From: Rickettsiaceae bacterium
GTDB taxonomy: Bacteria > Pseudomonadota > Alphaproteobacteria > Rickettsiales > Rickettsiaceae
Direction of reading: 5' to 3'
Assembly: GCA_024236375.1 (NCBI GenBank)
Contig: JACKKP010000005.1
Span: 62,001-126,000, forward strand
DNA: 64,000 bases
Shown here piece by piece: positions 54,247 through 63,881 of the stretch (position 1 is its first letter; every line of letters begins with the position of its first letter). The notes beneath the pieces were generated by a model. That model made no database searches. It had not been told where the DNA came from and saw nothing but the letters and a program-made list of their open reading frames with translations. The position numbers and the translations under genes are program-made.

Positions 54247-55571
54247 ATATTACAAAAAAAATGGGTCTGTCCCCTGCGCAAATTGTACAAGAATTAGATA
54301 GACATATAATAGGACAAACTAACGCCAAAAAAGCTGTTGCGGTCGCGCTACGTAACCGATATCGCAGATCTTATGTAGAAGAACCGTTAAAAAGCGAGAT
54401 AATGCCTAAAAATATTTTGATGATAGGTTCAACTGGAGTCGGCAAGACTGAAATAGCAAGAAGACTTGCTAAATTGGCAGAAGCTCCCTTTATCAAAATT
54501 GAGGCAACTAAATTCACTGAAGTAGGTTATGTAGGACGTGATGTAGAATCAATCATCCGTGACCTAGTAGACATTGCTATTCATTCTCAACGAGAAAAAG
54601 CTGCCGAAATAGTAAAAAGTAAAGCGCGTGAAAAAGCTATAGAACGTATATTAGATTCAGTTGTTGGTGAAAATGCTTCACCAGAAACTAAAACTAAATT
54701 CAACCAAAAATTAATATCTGGAGAGCTGAATAATACTGAAATTGAAATAAATGTTAAAGATACACCCCCCTCTATGGGGAATAGTTTTGATATTCCAGGG
54801 ATACCAGGTGCTTCAATGGGAGTACTTAATATAAGTGATATCTTAGGTAAAACATTTGGATCAGGTCGCATGAAACAGAAAAAGTTAAGTGTGGAAGAAG
54901 CAATGAAAGTCATTATATTAGAAGAAACAGAAAAATTAATTGATGAAGAATTAATTATTTCTAAAGCATTAAAAACCGTGGAAAATAATGGCATAGTATT
55001 TCTAGATGAAATTGATAAAATTACCTCAAGAACAGAAAACAGAGCAGGTGAAGTGAGTCGTGAAGGAGTGCAAAGAGATTTACTACCTTTAATTGAAGGC
55101 ACTAGTGTTGCTACGAAATATGGCCCAGTAAAAACAGACCATATTTTATTTATCACCTCAGGAGCATTTCATTTATCAAAACCTTCAGACTTACTTCCTG
55201 AATTACAAGGTAGGCTACCAATCAGGGTAGAAATGACCTCTTTGTCAAAAAATGATATGGTCAGAATACTAAACGAGCCAGAAAATAGCCTTATTAAGCA
55301 ATATATTGCCCTATTTAATACTGAAGGAGTTGAATTAGTCATCAATGAACAAGCAATAAATGCCATTGCCGAATATGCTACACGATTTAACAAAGAAATT
55401 GAAAATATAGGAGCTCGAAGATTACATACTATTTTAGAGAATATTCTAGAAGAAATAAGTTTTAATGCTGGCACTGATGGTAAAACACAAATCATTATTA
55501 ACGAAGAATTTGTACATCAAAGACTTGCGGGGTTTATCCAGAATGTTGATATGGCCAAATTTATTTTATGA
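54243..55571 (+). CDS. hslU: ATP-dependent protease ATPase subunit HslU
   Basis: AAA+ unfoldase that feeds proteins to HslV. The 442 residues start with LSPAQIVQELDRHIIGQTNAKKAVAVALRNRYRR. Walker A is GSTGVGKTE (the second residue Ser instead of Pro), followed by FTEVGYVGRDVESIIRDL, the variable I domain, Walker B VFLDEIDK and SREGVQRDLLPL. The GARRLHTILE sensor 2 region and the C-terminal hydrophobic tail (MAKFIL) that docks into HslV complete the protein. It overlaps hslV and comM by four bases each. Confidence 0.96.
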   Translation: MNITKKMGLSPAQIVQELDRHIIGQTNAKKAVAVALRNRYRRSYVEEPLKSEIMPKNILMIGSTGVGKTEIARRLAKLAEAPFIKIEATKFTEVGYVGRDVESIIRDLVDIAIHSQREKAAEIVKSKAREKAIERILDSVVGENASPETKTKFNQKLISGELNNTEIEINVKDTPPSMGNSFDIPGIPGASMGVLNISDILGKTFGSGRMKQKKLSVEEAMKVIILEETEKLIDEELIISKALKTVENNGIVFLDEIDKITSRTENRAGEVSREGVQRDLLPLIEGTSVATKYGPVKTDHILFITSGAFHLSKPSDLLPELQGRLPIRVEMTSLSKNDMVRILNEPENSLIKQYIALFNTEGVELVINEQAINAIAEYATRFNKEIENIGARRLHTILENILEEISFNAGTDGKTQIIINEEFVHQRLAGFIQNVDMAKFIL

Positions 55572-57109
55572 TTACTAGAGTATCTAGCTTAGCTTTCAAT
55601 GGTATTAATATAATTGACGTAGACGTACAAATACACATAGAACCAGGCATCCCTAAATTTACTATTGTAGGTCTAGCAGATAAGACTATAGCTGAATCTA
55701 AAGAAAGGGTAAGAGCGGCATTGTCTTCAATTGGGCTAAGCCTTCCTGCAAAAAAAATCTTGGTAAATTTAGCCCCAGCTGATTTAATTAAAGAAGGAAG
55801 CCATTTTGATTTGGCAATTGCAATTGGCCTAATCACTACGCTTGGTGCATTTGCCAAAGAAGAGATTAACGAATATCTAATTTTAGGTGAGTTATCATTA
55901 GATGGTTCTATTTTGCCCGTTAATGGGGTGTTACCAGCAAGTATGGGAGCAGTTACTAGAGGAAAAGGTATCATTTGTCCTAAAGATAACGCATCAGAAG
56001 CAGCCTGGTCTGGAAATGACAATATATTAGCTGCTGGTAATTTAATTGAATTAATTAACCATTTCAAAGGTAATCAATTACTTTCAAAGCCTGTCACTGG
56101 AGACTTTGAAAGCGATATAGAATATCCAGATTTTAGAGATATTAAAGGACAAAAAATTGCAAAACGCGCCTTAGAGATTGCAGCAGCAGGAGGTCATAAT
56201 TTATTGATGTTTGGCCCACCAGGTTCAGGTAAATCAATGCTTGCTTCAAGGCTACCAGGGATTTTACCTCCGTTATCAGCACAAGAAATATTAGAATGTA
56301 GTACTATTAAAAGCATCAATGGTTCTTTGCCTGGAGGCATACTGACCACTGAGCGCCCATTTAGAGCTCCTCATCATTCTTGCACTGCAGCTGCAATGAT
56401 AGGTGGTGGAATTAACCGCAAGATTAAACCTGGTGAAATCTCTTTGGCACATAATGGAGTATTATTTCTTGACGAATTACCAGAATTTCGGTCAGAAGTC
56501 ATAGAAGCTTTACGCCAACCTATAGAAACTAGACAAGTAATTATTGCTCGTTCTGGTAATAACATAACTTATCCAGCTAATTTTCAGTTAATAGCTGCAA
56601 TGAATCCATGTAAATGTGGCTATTTAAATGATGCTCAAAAAGCATGTCATAAAGCCCCTATATGTGCTACGAATTATCAATCTAAAATATCAGGGCCTAT
56701 GTTAGACAGGTTTGATCTATACATAGAAGTTGGCTACCATGAAGAAGATTATGCGTATGAAAATATGCTATCTGATAATAAAGATATAGAGTCTAGTAAA
56801 GAAATAGCCATAAGGGTTTTAAAAGCTCATGAAATTCAAGCTCAACGCTATGAAGGATATAATATAAAACTTAATAATATGTTAGATGGCCAACTTCTAA
56901 TTGATTATGCAATTCCAGTAGATGAAGGTAAAGATTTGCTTAATGAAGCTGCCAAAAAATTTAGATTATCGATGAGATCTTATAATCGTATATTAAGAGT
57001 TGCGCGAACAATAGCTGATTTAAGCGGCGCCACTCATGTCAGAAAAATTCATATAGCCGAAGCTTTAAATTATAGACAGATGGATTATGCAAAACTAGAA
57101 GCTGTGTAG
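55568..57109 (+). CDS. comM: YifB/ComM-family Mg-chelatase-like AAA+ helicase
   Basis: A 513-residue protein of the YifB/ComM group, which in Vibrio drives branch migration during natural transformation. It has an N-terminal Lon-protease-like ChlI domain (PGIPKFTIVGLADKTIAESKERVRAAL, ILVNLAPADLIKEGSHFDLAIA), Walker A GPPGSGKSM, Walker B VLFLDELPEF, the AAMNPCKCG cysteine motif and a C-terminal DUF4096-type end with LRVARTIADLSG. Length is normal. It overlaps hslU by four bases. With comEC in the same window it suggests that part of a DNA uptake/recombination pathway is kept. Confidence 0.92.
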   Translation: MITRVSSLAFNGINIIDVDVQIHIEPGIPKFTIVGLADKTIAESKERVRAALSSIGLSLPAKKILVNLAPADLIKEGSHFDLAIAIGLITTLGAFAKEEINEYLILGELSLDGSILPVNGVLPASMGAVTRGKGIICPKDNASEAAWSGNDNILAAGNLIELINHFKGNQLLSKPVTGDFESDIEYPDFRDIKGQKIAKRALEIAAAGGHNLLMFGPPGSGKSMLASRLPGILPPLSAQEILECSTIKSINGSLPGGILTTERPFRAPHHSCTAAAMIGGGINRKIKPGEISLAHNGVLFLDELPEFRSEVIEALRQPIETRQVIIARSGNNITYPANFQLIAAMNPCKCGYLNDAQKACHKAPICATNYQSKISGPMLDRFDLYIEVGYHEEDYAYENMLSDNKDIESSKEIAIRVLKAHEIQAQRYEGYNIKLNNMLDGQLLIDYAIPVDEGKDLLNEAAKKFRLSMRSYNRILRVARTIADLSGATHVRKIHIAEALNYRQMDYAKLEAV

Positions 57110-57196
57110 TTAGTCGGAGCTAGCTCAGACAAATTAGAGGACAAAATTTTAACTTATATAAGTTTAGTTATAGCGATATATCATTTGAGTAAGTTG

Positions 57197-57931
57197 ATGA
57201 AAAATTATATTTTTGTACATGGTGCTTGGCATGGTAAATGGGCTTTTGATAAAATAATTCCTAAGTTAAAAAAAAGCATTAATGTGGCTTCCGTAGTAGC
57301 ACTCGATTTACCTGGTCATTATGATAATTTTAATACGCATAGCTTTTGCGACATTCGCTTAAAAAGTTACGTGAATTTTGTATCTGACTTTATTAAAAGC
57401 AATAATTTATACAACTCATACCTAGTGGGCCATAGTATGGGTGGTGTTGTTATAAGTCAAGTTGGTCAAGATATCCCCCAATATATCGATAAATTGATTT
57501 ATATTTCTGCTTTCATACCTAATAACAATGGTTCTTTAGTAGAAGAAGAACAAAAAGCTAATTGTCCCAGCATTGCTTTACATATCAACATCAACACAGA
57601 TAATTGTTCTATTAGTATCAACAAAAAAGTTGTTAAAGACATTTTTTATCAACATTGCGCTGAATCAGATATTAATCTAGCTTTGTCCAAAATACAAGAT
57701 CAACCACTTTTGCCTTTCATAGAGAAAGTATCTTTAGGCGACAATTTTAACCAGTTGTATAAAGTATATATTGAGTGTTTAAAAGATAAAGCTATAAATA
57801 TCGAAGAACAAAGACGTATGAACAATATTTGCAATAAAATAATATCTATTGACACTGATCACTCACCATTTTTTTCATCTCCTGATGAACTAGTATCCAT
57901 ATTAGATAAAGAAAATAATCATGATATTTAA
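57197..57931 (+). CDS. Alpha/beta-hydrolase fold protein
   Basis: A 244-residue hydrolase. YIFVHGAWHGKWAFDKIIP holds the oxyanion HG motif, LVGHSMGGVVISQ the nucleophile elbow with its Ser, and DTDHSPFFSSPDELV the catalytic His near the end. The pattern HGAWHG with HSPFFS is like the small esterase/methylesterase group. An in-frame TTG 12 bases upstream could be the start, but ATG is preferred. Substrate unknown. It lies 87 bp after comM and converges with rpoH. Such esterases are patchy in Rickettsiales, so transfer is possible. Confidence 0.85.
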   Translation: MKNYIFVHGAWHGKWAFDKIIPKLKKSINVASVVALDLPGHYDNFNTHSFCDIRLKSYVNFVSDFIKSNNLYNSYLVGHSMGGVVISQVGQDIPQYIDKLIYISAFIPNNNGSLVEEEQKANCPSIALHININTDNCSISINKKVVKDIFYQHCAESDINLALSKIQDQPLLPFIEKVSLGDNFNQLYKVYIECLKDKAINIEEQRRMNNICNKIISIDTDHSPFFSSPDELVSILDKENNHDI

Positions 57932-58009
57932 CACAAAATTATAGCTATTCTTCCCATTTATGGCAGTTTGTTTGATAAAAATTTGTAATGAGACTTCTAT
58001 TTACTTCTA

Positions 58010-58897
58010 TCACGTCAAAAGCTGTCCATCACTAGAGCAATACTTTAAAACATATGACTGAATTTTTGCGAACGCTTTATTCTCTATTTGCCTGATACGT
58101 TCTTTTGAGATTTTATATTGATTGCTCAACACATCTAAAGTTACTGGCTCATCTTGTAGCTTCCTAGCAATTAATATTTTAGCTTCCCTATCATTAAGAG
58201 TTGATAAGGCAGAAGATAAGACATGGTTCTTATTATAAGAAATTTGACGCTGTGACAATATATCTTCTTGAGAACTCTGTTTTGCCGGTAGCAGATTTAG
58301 CATTTCGGTATTTCTGTTACCTTCCTCCATTAGTACAGGAACGTTTAAAGAAAAATCTGAACCTGCTAGCCTTTGATTCATTTCTTTTACTTCTTTTTCA
58401 CTTACACCCAAGGCTGATGCAATTTGGACAAAATCTTCAGTTCTGACTTCTCGTCCATAAATATTACTTATTCTATTTTTTACTTTATTAAGACTAAAAA
58501 ATAATTTTTTTTGTGCAGCAGTAGTGCCAAGCCTGACAAGTGACCAAGATCTAAGGACATATTCCTGAATGGCCGCCTTGATCCACCAAGTAGCATAAGT
58601 GGATAATCTAAATTCAAGCTTCGGGTCAAATTTTTTAACAGCCTGCATTAAACCTATATTCCCTTCTGCAACTAAATCAGACATAGGAAGGCCATAACTT
58701 CTATAACGCATAGCAATCTTGACTACAAGTTTCAAATGACTTTTAACTAATTTATGCGCAGCTTCTAAGTCTTTTTTCTCTAAATAATCTTTTGCATATA
58801 AAAATTCCTCTTCCAGCGTCAAGGATGGAATTCTATTGATTTCTTCTAAGTAGGCACCAAACCCATTATCGAAATTTTTAACAGATAGATTAGCCAT
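58010..58897 (-). CDS. rpoH: RNA polymerase sigma-32 factor
   Basis: Heat-shock sigma factor. The 295 residues carry region 2 (DLVAEGNIGLMQAVKKFDP, LSTYATWWIKAAIQEYVLRSW), the RpoH box in AAQKKLFFSLNKVKNRI, region 3, and region 4 with LDVLSNQYKISKERIRQIENKAFAKIQ. Size is close to E. coli RpoH (284). hslUV, a normal target of this factor, lies a few genes away. It is monocistronic. Confidence 0.95.
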   Translation of the reverse strand: MANLSVKNFDNGFGAYLEEINRIPSLTLEEEFLYAKDYLEKKDLEAAHKLVKSHLKLVVKIAMRYRSYGLPMSDLVAEGNIGLMQAVKKFDPKLEFRLSTYATWWIKAAIQEYVLRSWSLVRLGTTAAQKKLFFSLNKVKNRISNIYGREVRTEDFVQIASALGVSEKEVKEMNQRLAGSDFSLNVPVLMEEGNRNTEMLNLLPAKQSSQEDILSQRQISYNKNHVLSSALSTLNDREAKILIARKLQDEPVTLDVLSNQYKISKERIRQIENKAFAKIQSYVLKYCSSDGQLLT

Positions 58898-58963
58898 AAA
58901 TTTTTCTCTAATTTATCATTGTTACTTCAACAAGTTTATCATAATTAATAAAAAGTAAAAGAT

Positions 58964-59446
58964 CTATTTCATCGCATTAAAATCAATCTCTAATATTTCA
59001 AAAGACCTCCTACCTTTTGGGGTAGACACTTCTACTATATCACCTACTGCTTTGCCAATTAATGATTTACCCAAAGGAGAAATAGCCGAAATTTTATTAT
59101 TTCTCATGTCCGCTTCATATTCACCTGTAATTTGGTATATATTTTCTTCTTCCGTTTCTTCATCTAAAATTTTCACATATGCACCGAACTTGACACTTTC
59201 ATTAGTTAATTTTGAACTATCAATAATTTCCGCATGTGATAATTTACTCTCCAAATCTGCAATTTTACCTTCGATAAAGCTCTGCTTTTCTTTTGCCGCA
59301 TGGTATTCTGCATTTTCCGAAAGATCACCAAATTCACGTGCTGTAGATATTGCTTCAATAATTTCTGGCCTTTGGACATATTTCAGTTCCTTAATTTCTT
59401 TTGCCATTTTTTCATATCCTTCTGCAGTAATCGGAAATCTATTCAT
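58964..59446 (-). CDS. greA: Transcription elongation factor GreA
   Basis: Stimulates transcript cleavage by backtracked RNA polymerase. The 160 residues show the N-terminal coiled coil with the acidic tip (AISTAREFGDLSENAEYHAAKEKQSFIEGKI) and the C-terminal FKBP-like domain (SAISPLGKSLIGKAVGDIVEVSTPKG). Both Asp and Glu of the tip are present. Length is normal. It is on the same strand as rpoH, 66 bp upstream of it. Confidence 0.96.
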   Translation of the reverse strand: MNRFPITAEGYEKMAKEIKELKYVQRPEIIEAISTAREFGDLSENAEYHAAKEKQSFIEGKIADLESKLSHAEIIDSSKLTNESVKFGAYVKILDEETEEENIYQITGEYEADMRNNKISAISPLGKSLIGKAVGDIVEVSTPKGRRSFEILEIDFNAMK

Positions 59447-59524
59447 GATTCTTTCTTGTCTATATTGTAGGTTAAGAGTATATTTAGGAGTATATATTTT
59501 GTCAAACTATGATATTTAAGATTT

Positions 59525-60145
59525 ATGCATCAACATTTAGAACCTCACATATATTTCGAGATCAAACGAAAAATTTTTCATTTAAGCGCTCTTTTGCTAC
59601 CATTTTCATATATTTTTATCTCAAAATTGTCAATGTGTATAATATTATTTATTCTCTCAACAATCATACTCTCCTTAGATACATATAAGAATTACTCGAT
59701 TAAAATAAAAGAGTTAATAGAAAAAATTTTTAGTCCTATATTACGCTCCGAAGAAAAAGAAGGCCAATCCTTGCTTAGCGGTGCTAGTTATATGTTCATT
59801 GGTTTATTTATTACTGCTCTATTATTCCCTAAGGGACTTACAATTAATGCTTGGTTTATCCTAATTATCTCAGATAGTTTAGCAGCTATCATCGGTATGA
59901 TTTACGGTCAAAAACTTGAAAACGGTAAGTCTTTAGCAGGGTCTATAGCATTTTTTGTATCAGCTGTTGTGGTAAGTATTTTTTCTTATTTTATTATTCC
60001 ACATAATATAAGCTTTAAAATAATTATTATCTGCTGCCTTGCCACTACTATGGTTGAATTCTTTTCCTCTTCTATTAGAATAAATGATAATTTCACCATT
60101 CCTTTTACTTATTCCTTATGTGCTGTAATTCTAAATTTGCTTTAA
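59525..60145 (+). CDS. Diacylglycerol/polyprenol kinase family membrane protein
   Basis: A 206-residue membrane protein with about six helices of the SEC59/DGK1/VTE5 (CTP-dependent lipid or dolichol kinase) family. KRKIFHLSALLLPFSYIF, the basic-hydrophobic FSPILRSEEKEGQSLLSGASYMFIGLFI and ISDSLAAIIGMIYGQKLENGKSLAGSIAFF contain the family's conserved Asp, Ala and GKSxxGS elements. The lipid substrate is unknown. It begins a plus-strand run with dnaG (three bases apart) and rpoD. Confidence 0.82.
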   Translation: MHQHLEPHIYFEIKRKIFHLSALLLPFSYIFISKLSMCIILFILSTIILSLDTYKNYSIKIKELIEKIFSPILRSEEKEGQSLLSGASYMFIGLFITALLFPKGLTINAWFILIISDSLAAIIGMIYGQKLENGKSLAGSIAFFVSAVVVSIFSYFIIPHNISFKIIIICCLATTMVEFFSSSIRINDNFTIPFTYSLCAVILNLL

Positions 60146-60148
60146 ATA

Positions 60149-61924
60149 ATGAAATTGCCGTTAAATTTTTATGAACAACTAAGAGAAAAAATAAAAATCT
60201 CTGATATAGTAGGTAAAAAAGTTTCACTTATCCGAAAAAGAATGGAATATGTGGGATTATGTCCTTTTCATCAAGAAAAAAGCCCCTCTTTTACGGTTAA
60301 TGATATTAAGCGCTTTTATCATTGCTTTGGATGCGGTGCACATGGTGATCTCATTAAATTTGTGTCAGATACACAAGGATTAAGCTATAAGGAAGCTGCA
60401 GTTAAAATTGCTGAAGAAAATAATATCGCTATACCACGCATTTCATTTATAGAAGAACAAGAATATCAAGAATTTGAGCGCTTACATCAATTATTAAAAT
60501 TTGCTCAAGAGTTTTTTGTAACTCAATTAGATAAGGAGGTAATCTCTTATTTAAAAATGCGTAATTTAACTCAAGATACTGTGAAAGAATTTGGTATTGG
60601 TTATATTTCAAATGGTACGCAGCTTGAAAAATTTTTATATGATAAAGGTTTTTCTATTACAGAGTTAGTAAAATCAGGATTATTTGGCAAAAAAGAGGAT
60701 GGAAAATTATATCCTATATTCAATAAAAGGATAATGTTTCCAATAAAAAATATATTTAATAAAATAATAGCTTTTGGAGGTCGTTCTGTGAATGATTCCC
60801 TGCCTAAATATATTAACTCTCCAGAAACTGCTCTTTTCAAAAAATCTGAAGTAACGTTCGGCCAAAATTTGGCTAATAAATTTTTATATAAGGATAATTA
60901 TGCTATTTTAGTAGAAGGATACTTAGATGTCATTGCTCTTCATCAAGCAGGTTTTAAACAAGCTGTAGCAAGTTTAGGAACCGCAGTAACTCAAGGACAT
61001 TTACAACAATTATGGAAATGTTGTACAGAAATTATTATTTGTCTTGACAGTGACAGTGCTGGTAAACGTGCCGCAGACAAAATTATAAAAATGGTGCTAC
61101 CTGAAATTAATATTTACAAATTAGTATCATTTATAGAATTACCTTCAGGACAAGATCCAGACAATTTTCTAACAAATAATGGTAAAGAAGCCTTTAGTAA
61201 ATATCTTAATAACAGAATTACTCTATCAGAAAAAATTTGGCATAACGAATATGATGGGCGCAATTTTGCTAACGCAGAAAGTAGAGCAATTTTAGAATCA
61301 AAGTTAAATGATTACTGTATCACATTACAAGATAAAAATTTACGTAATAATTTTAGGCGTTATTTCAACAAAATGATGTGGGAAAATGTTTTTTGTACAA
61401 ACAGAATCAGTAAAAATGCTTATAAACAACATATTAGTCCAGAAGCAAAAAAATTCATTAATTATTCAGAATTAGAATTTCTTGAGCACACAATTTGCGC
61501 TTTTATTTTACATTTTCCACAAATTATCATCGATAATATCGATGAGTTAATAGGAATTAAATTGAATAACGCAAAATTAAATGAATTTAAAGAGTGGCTC
61601 ATTGATAATGCTCAACAACATCATCATGAAAAAGCTTTACTACCTAATCCAAAAAATAGTAGATTTTGTGAAATATTTGAGTTATTGTCTAGTCAAAAAA
61701 ATTTGTTCTTGCACGAAGATTTTGAAAAAAAAGATCATGCAAATAACACTGTATTTTTTAATCAGTTATGTAAAACACATTATTTATTCACATTAAAGTC
61801 TGAATATGCTGATTTATTAAGAAGCAAAGACGTAATTTCTGAGACAAGATTGGAATCTTATTTAAAAGAAATTAGAAAAATATCTGTTGATTTACAAAAT
61901 TTAAGTGAAATTTTAAGGGATTAA
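60149..61924 (+). CDS. dnaG: DNA primase
   Basis: Makes RNA primers at the replication fork. The 591 residues hold the zinc finger with Cys38, His41, Cys59 and Cys62 (CPFHQEKSPSF, CFGCGAHGD), the RNA-polymerase core (VINSPETALFKKS-type YINSPETALFKK), the Toprim motif LVEGYLDVIALHQAG with ICLDSDSAGKRAADK, and a DnaB-interacting C-terminal region. Size agrees with the family. rpoD follows 41 bp later, the classical dnaG-rpoD arrangement. Confidence 0.96.
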   Translation: MKLPLNFYEQLREKIKISDIVGKKVSLIRKRMEYVGLCPFHQEKSPSFTVNDIKRFYHCFGCGAHGDLIKFVSDTQGLSYKEAAVKIAEENNIAIPRISFIEEQEYQEFERLHQLLKFAQEFFVTQLDKEVISYLKMRNLTQDTVKEFGIGYISNGTQLEKFLYDKGFSITELVKSGLFGKKEDGKLYPIFNKRIMFPIKNIFNKIIAFGGRSVNDSLPKYINSPETALFKKSEVTFGQNLANKFLYKDNYAILVEGYLDVIALHQAGFKQAVASLGTAVTQGHLQQLWKCCTEIIICLDSDSAGKRAADKIIKMVLPEINIYKLVSFIELPSGQDPDNFLTNNGKEAFSKYLNNRITLSEKIWHNEYDGRNFANAESRAILESKLNDYCITLQDKNLRNNFRRYFNKMMWENVFCTNRISKNAYKQHISPEAKKFINYSELEFLEHTICAFILHFPQIIIDNIDELIGIKLNNAKLNEFKEWLIDNAQQHHHEKALLPNPKNSRFCEIFELLSSQKNLFLHEDFEKKDHANNTVFFNQLCKTHYLFTLKSEYADLLRSKDVISETRLESYLKEIRKISVDLQNLSEILRD

Positions 61925-61965
61925 TATACTCAAACTATCTCATAACCTAATTAATATCAATCAAT

Positions 61966-63867
61966 ATGACTACAAAAAATAATCTTACTTTAGAAGATGA
62001 TAAAAATTTAGATGATTTACTTGCTCAAGGCAAGAAAAAAGGTTTTGTAACATATGAAGAATTAAATAATTCTATAAGCGCCAATAAAAAACTTACTCCG
62101 GTTGACTTAGAAATTGTAATGTCAAAATTTTCGGATGCAGATATAAATCTTGTCGACAGAGATGAAGACGATTTTGACGATATTACATTAGAAGTAGGTG
62201 GTGAACCTCTAATAGTCTTAAATAGTAAACATGAAGAAGAAAGTGAGGAATCTGATACTGAAGATTTAGGTTCTACAGATGATCCGGTAAGACTTTATTT
62301 ACGAGATATGGGAGGGGTAGGATTACTGACACGTGAGGGCGAAATAGTTATTGCCAAACAAATCGCTGAAGGCAGAAAAATTATGATTGAATCAATTTGC
62401 GAGATGCCGATTGCAGCAAAATATTTTACCAAATGGTATGAATATTTAGTAAATGAGAAAATTTTACTGAGAGATTTAGTGGACCTTGAAGCTATCAGAG
62501 GAGATATACATGATATTGCTCATACAGAAGAAGACAGCGAAAATGACGAATTAGAAGATAGTGACGAAATCGATAAAGAAGAGGAAGGGATAAATAATTT
62601 ATCTATTTCAGCTATGGAATCAGAACTATTACCATCAGTAATAGATAAAATGGAAATGATTTCTAATCTATGCGAAGAAATCTTAAAAGAAACAAAAGAC
62701 TATTATCAAAATAATGGTAAAAATGAAAAATTGGAAGATAATGATCGTTATAAAAGATTGCTCAAAGCTTTGACAGAAGAAGTATCTTCGGTACATTTCA
62801 GTAACAAACGCATAGAAGAAATATTAGGTGATATTTATAAAATAAATGAATTTTTATTATCTAAAGAAATGAAATTAATGAACACTGCTGAAAAGTATAA
62901 AATAAAAAGAGCGAACTTTTTAGCAGAATATACTAATTCTGACTATAGTGTAGAATGGATTAATAACTTAAACAAAAAGAAAGAAAATTCATGGAAGTCG
63001 TTTGTTACTGAAGAAAAAAATAATATCGAAGATATTTTGTCTGCTTTTCGTCAAGTGGAAACAGACTCAATGTTACCAGTTAAAGAGTTTAAACGTATTG
63101 TTAGCTTAATACAAAAAGGTGATAGACAATCTTCCCGCGCCAAAAAGGAAATGATTGAAGCGAATTTACGTTTAGTAATCTCTATTGCCAAAAAATATGC
63201 GAATCGTGGCTTACAATTTCTTGATTTAATTCAAGAAGGAAATATTGGTCTAATGAAAGCTGTAGAAAAATTTGAATATAGTAGAGGTTTCAAATTTTCT
63301 ACTTATGCAACATGGTGGATTAGACAAGCAATCACACGATCAATCGCTGATCAAGCGCGTACTATTAGGATTCCTGTACACATGATTGAAACAATCAATA
63401 AAATCATTCGCACTTCGCGCCAAATGTTCACAGAGCTTGGTTATGAACCAACACCTGCCGAAATTGCTACCAGACTTGCAATGCCAATTGATCGAGTCAA
63501 AAAAGTAATGAAAATTGCTAAGGAACCAGTAAGTCTAGAAAATCCCATTGGTGATGAAGAAGGGAGTCACTTGGGTGATTTTATAGCAGATAATAATGCG
63601 ATTTTACCTAGTGATGCCGCATTCCAATCTAGTTTACGTGATACTACTACTCGTGTTCTTGCAACGTTAACACCAAGAGAAGAAAGAGTACTGAGGATGC
63701 GGTTTGGTATTGGAATGAATAGCGACCATACGTTAGAAGAAGTAGGACAACAATTTAATGTTACACGAGAGAGGATCCGACAAATCGAAGCGAAAGCACT
63801 AAGAAAATTACAGCATCCTGTACGCGCTAAAAACCTGACAAGTTATCTAAATCACTCAAAATTATAG
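61966..63867 (+). CDS. rpoD: RNA polymerase sigma-70 factor
   Basis: Primary sigma factor. The 633 residues include region 1.1 (DDLLAQGKKKGFVTYEELNNSI), region 1.2 (DDPVRLYLRDMGGVGLLTREGE), a long acidic non-conserved insert, region 2 (ANLRLVISIAKKYANRGLQFLDLIQEGNIGLMKAVEKFEY, FSTYATWWIRQAITRSIADQARTIRIPVHM), region 3, and region 4 ending TRERIRQIEAKALRKLQHP. All DNA-contact parts are intact. It lies at the end of the dnaG operon, with truA starting 15 bp later. Confidence 0.97.
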   Translation: MTTKNNLTLEDDKNLDDLLAQGKKKGFVTYEELNNSISANKKLTPVDLEIVMSKFSDADINLVDRDEDDFDDITLEVGGEPLIVLNSKHEEESEESDTEDLGSTDDPVRLYLRDMGGVGLLTREGEIVIAKQIAEGRKIMIESICEMPIAAKYFTKWYEYLVNEKILLRDLVDLEAIRGDIHDIAHTEEDSENDELEDSDEIDKEEEGINNLSISAMESELLPSVIDKMEMISNLCEEILKETKDYYQNNGKNEKLEDNDRYKRLLKALTEEVSSVHFSNKRIEEILGDIYKINEFLLSKEMKLMNTAEKYKIKRANFLAEYTNSDYSVEWINNLNKKKENSWKSFVTEEKNNIEDILSAFRQVETDSMLPVKEFKRIVSLIQKGDRQSSRAKKEMIEANLRLVISIAKKYANRGLQFLDLIQEGNIGLMKAVEKFEYSRGFKFSTYATWWIRQAITRSIADQARTIRIPVHMIETINKIIRTSRQMFTELGYEPTPAEIATRLAMPIDRVKKVMKIAKEPVSLENPIGDEEGSHLGDFIADNNAILPSDAAFQSSLRDTTTRVLATLTPREERVLRMRFGIGMNSDHTLEEVGQQFNVTRERIRQIEAKALRKLQHPVRAKNLTSYLNHSKL

Positions 63868-63881
63868 GCCAACATTATGTT

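Noticed and set aside
54587..55156. Long minus-strand frame opposite hslU
   Set aside because: Antisense shadow of the well-conserved hslU; no independent evidence.
55561..56067. Long minus-strand frame opposite comM
   Set aside because: It mirrors the codon pattern of comM, which is clearly the coding strand by family motifs.
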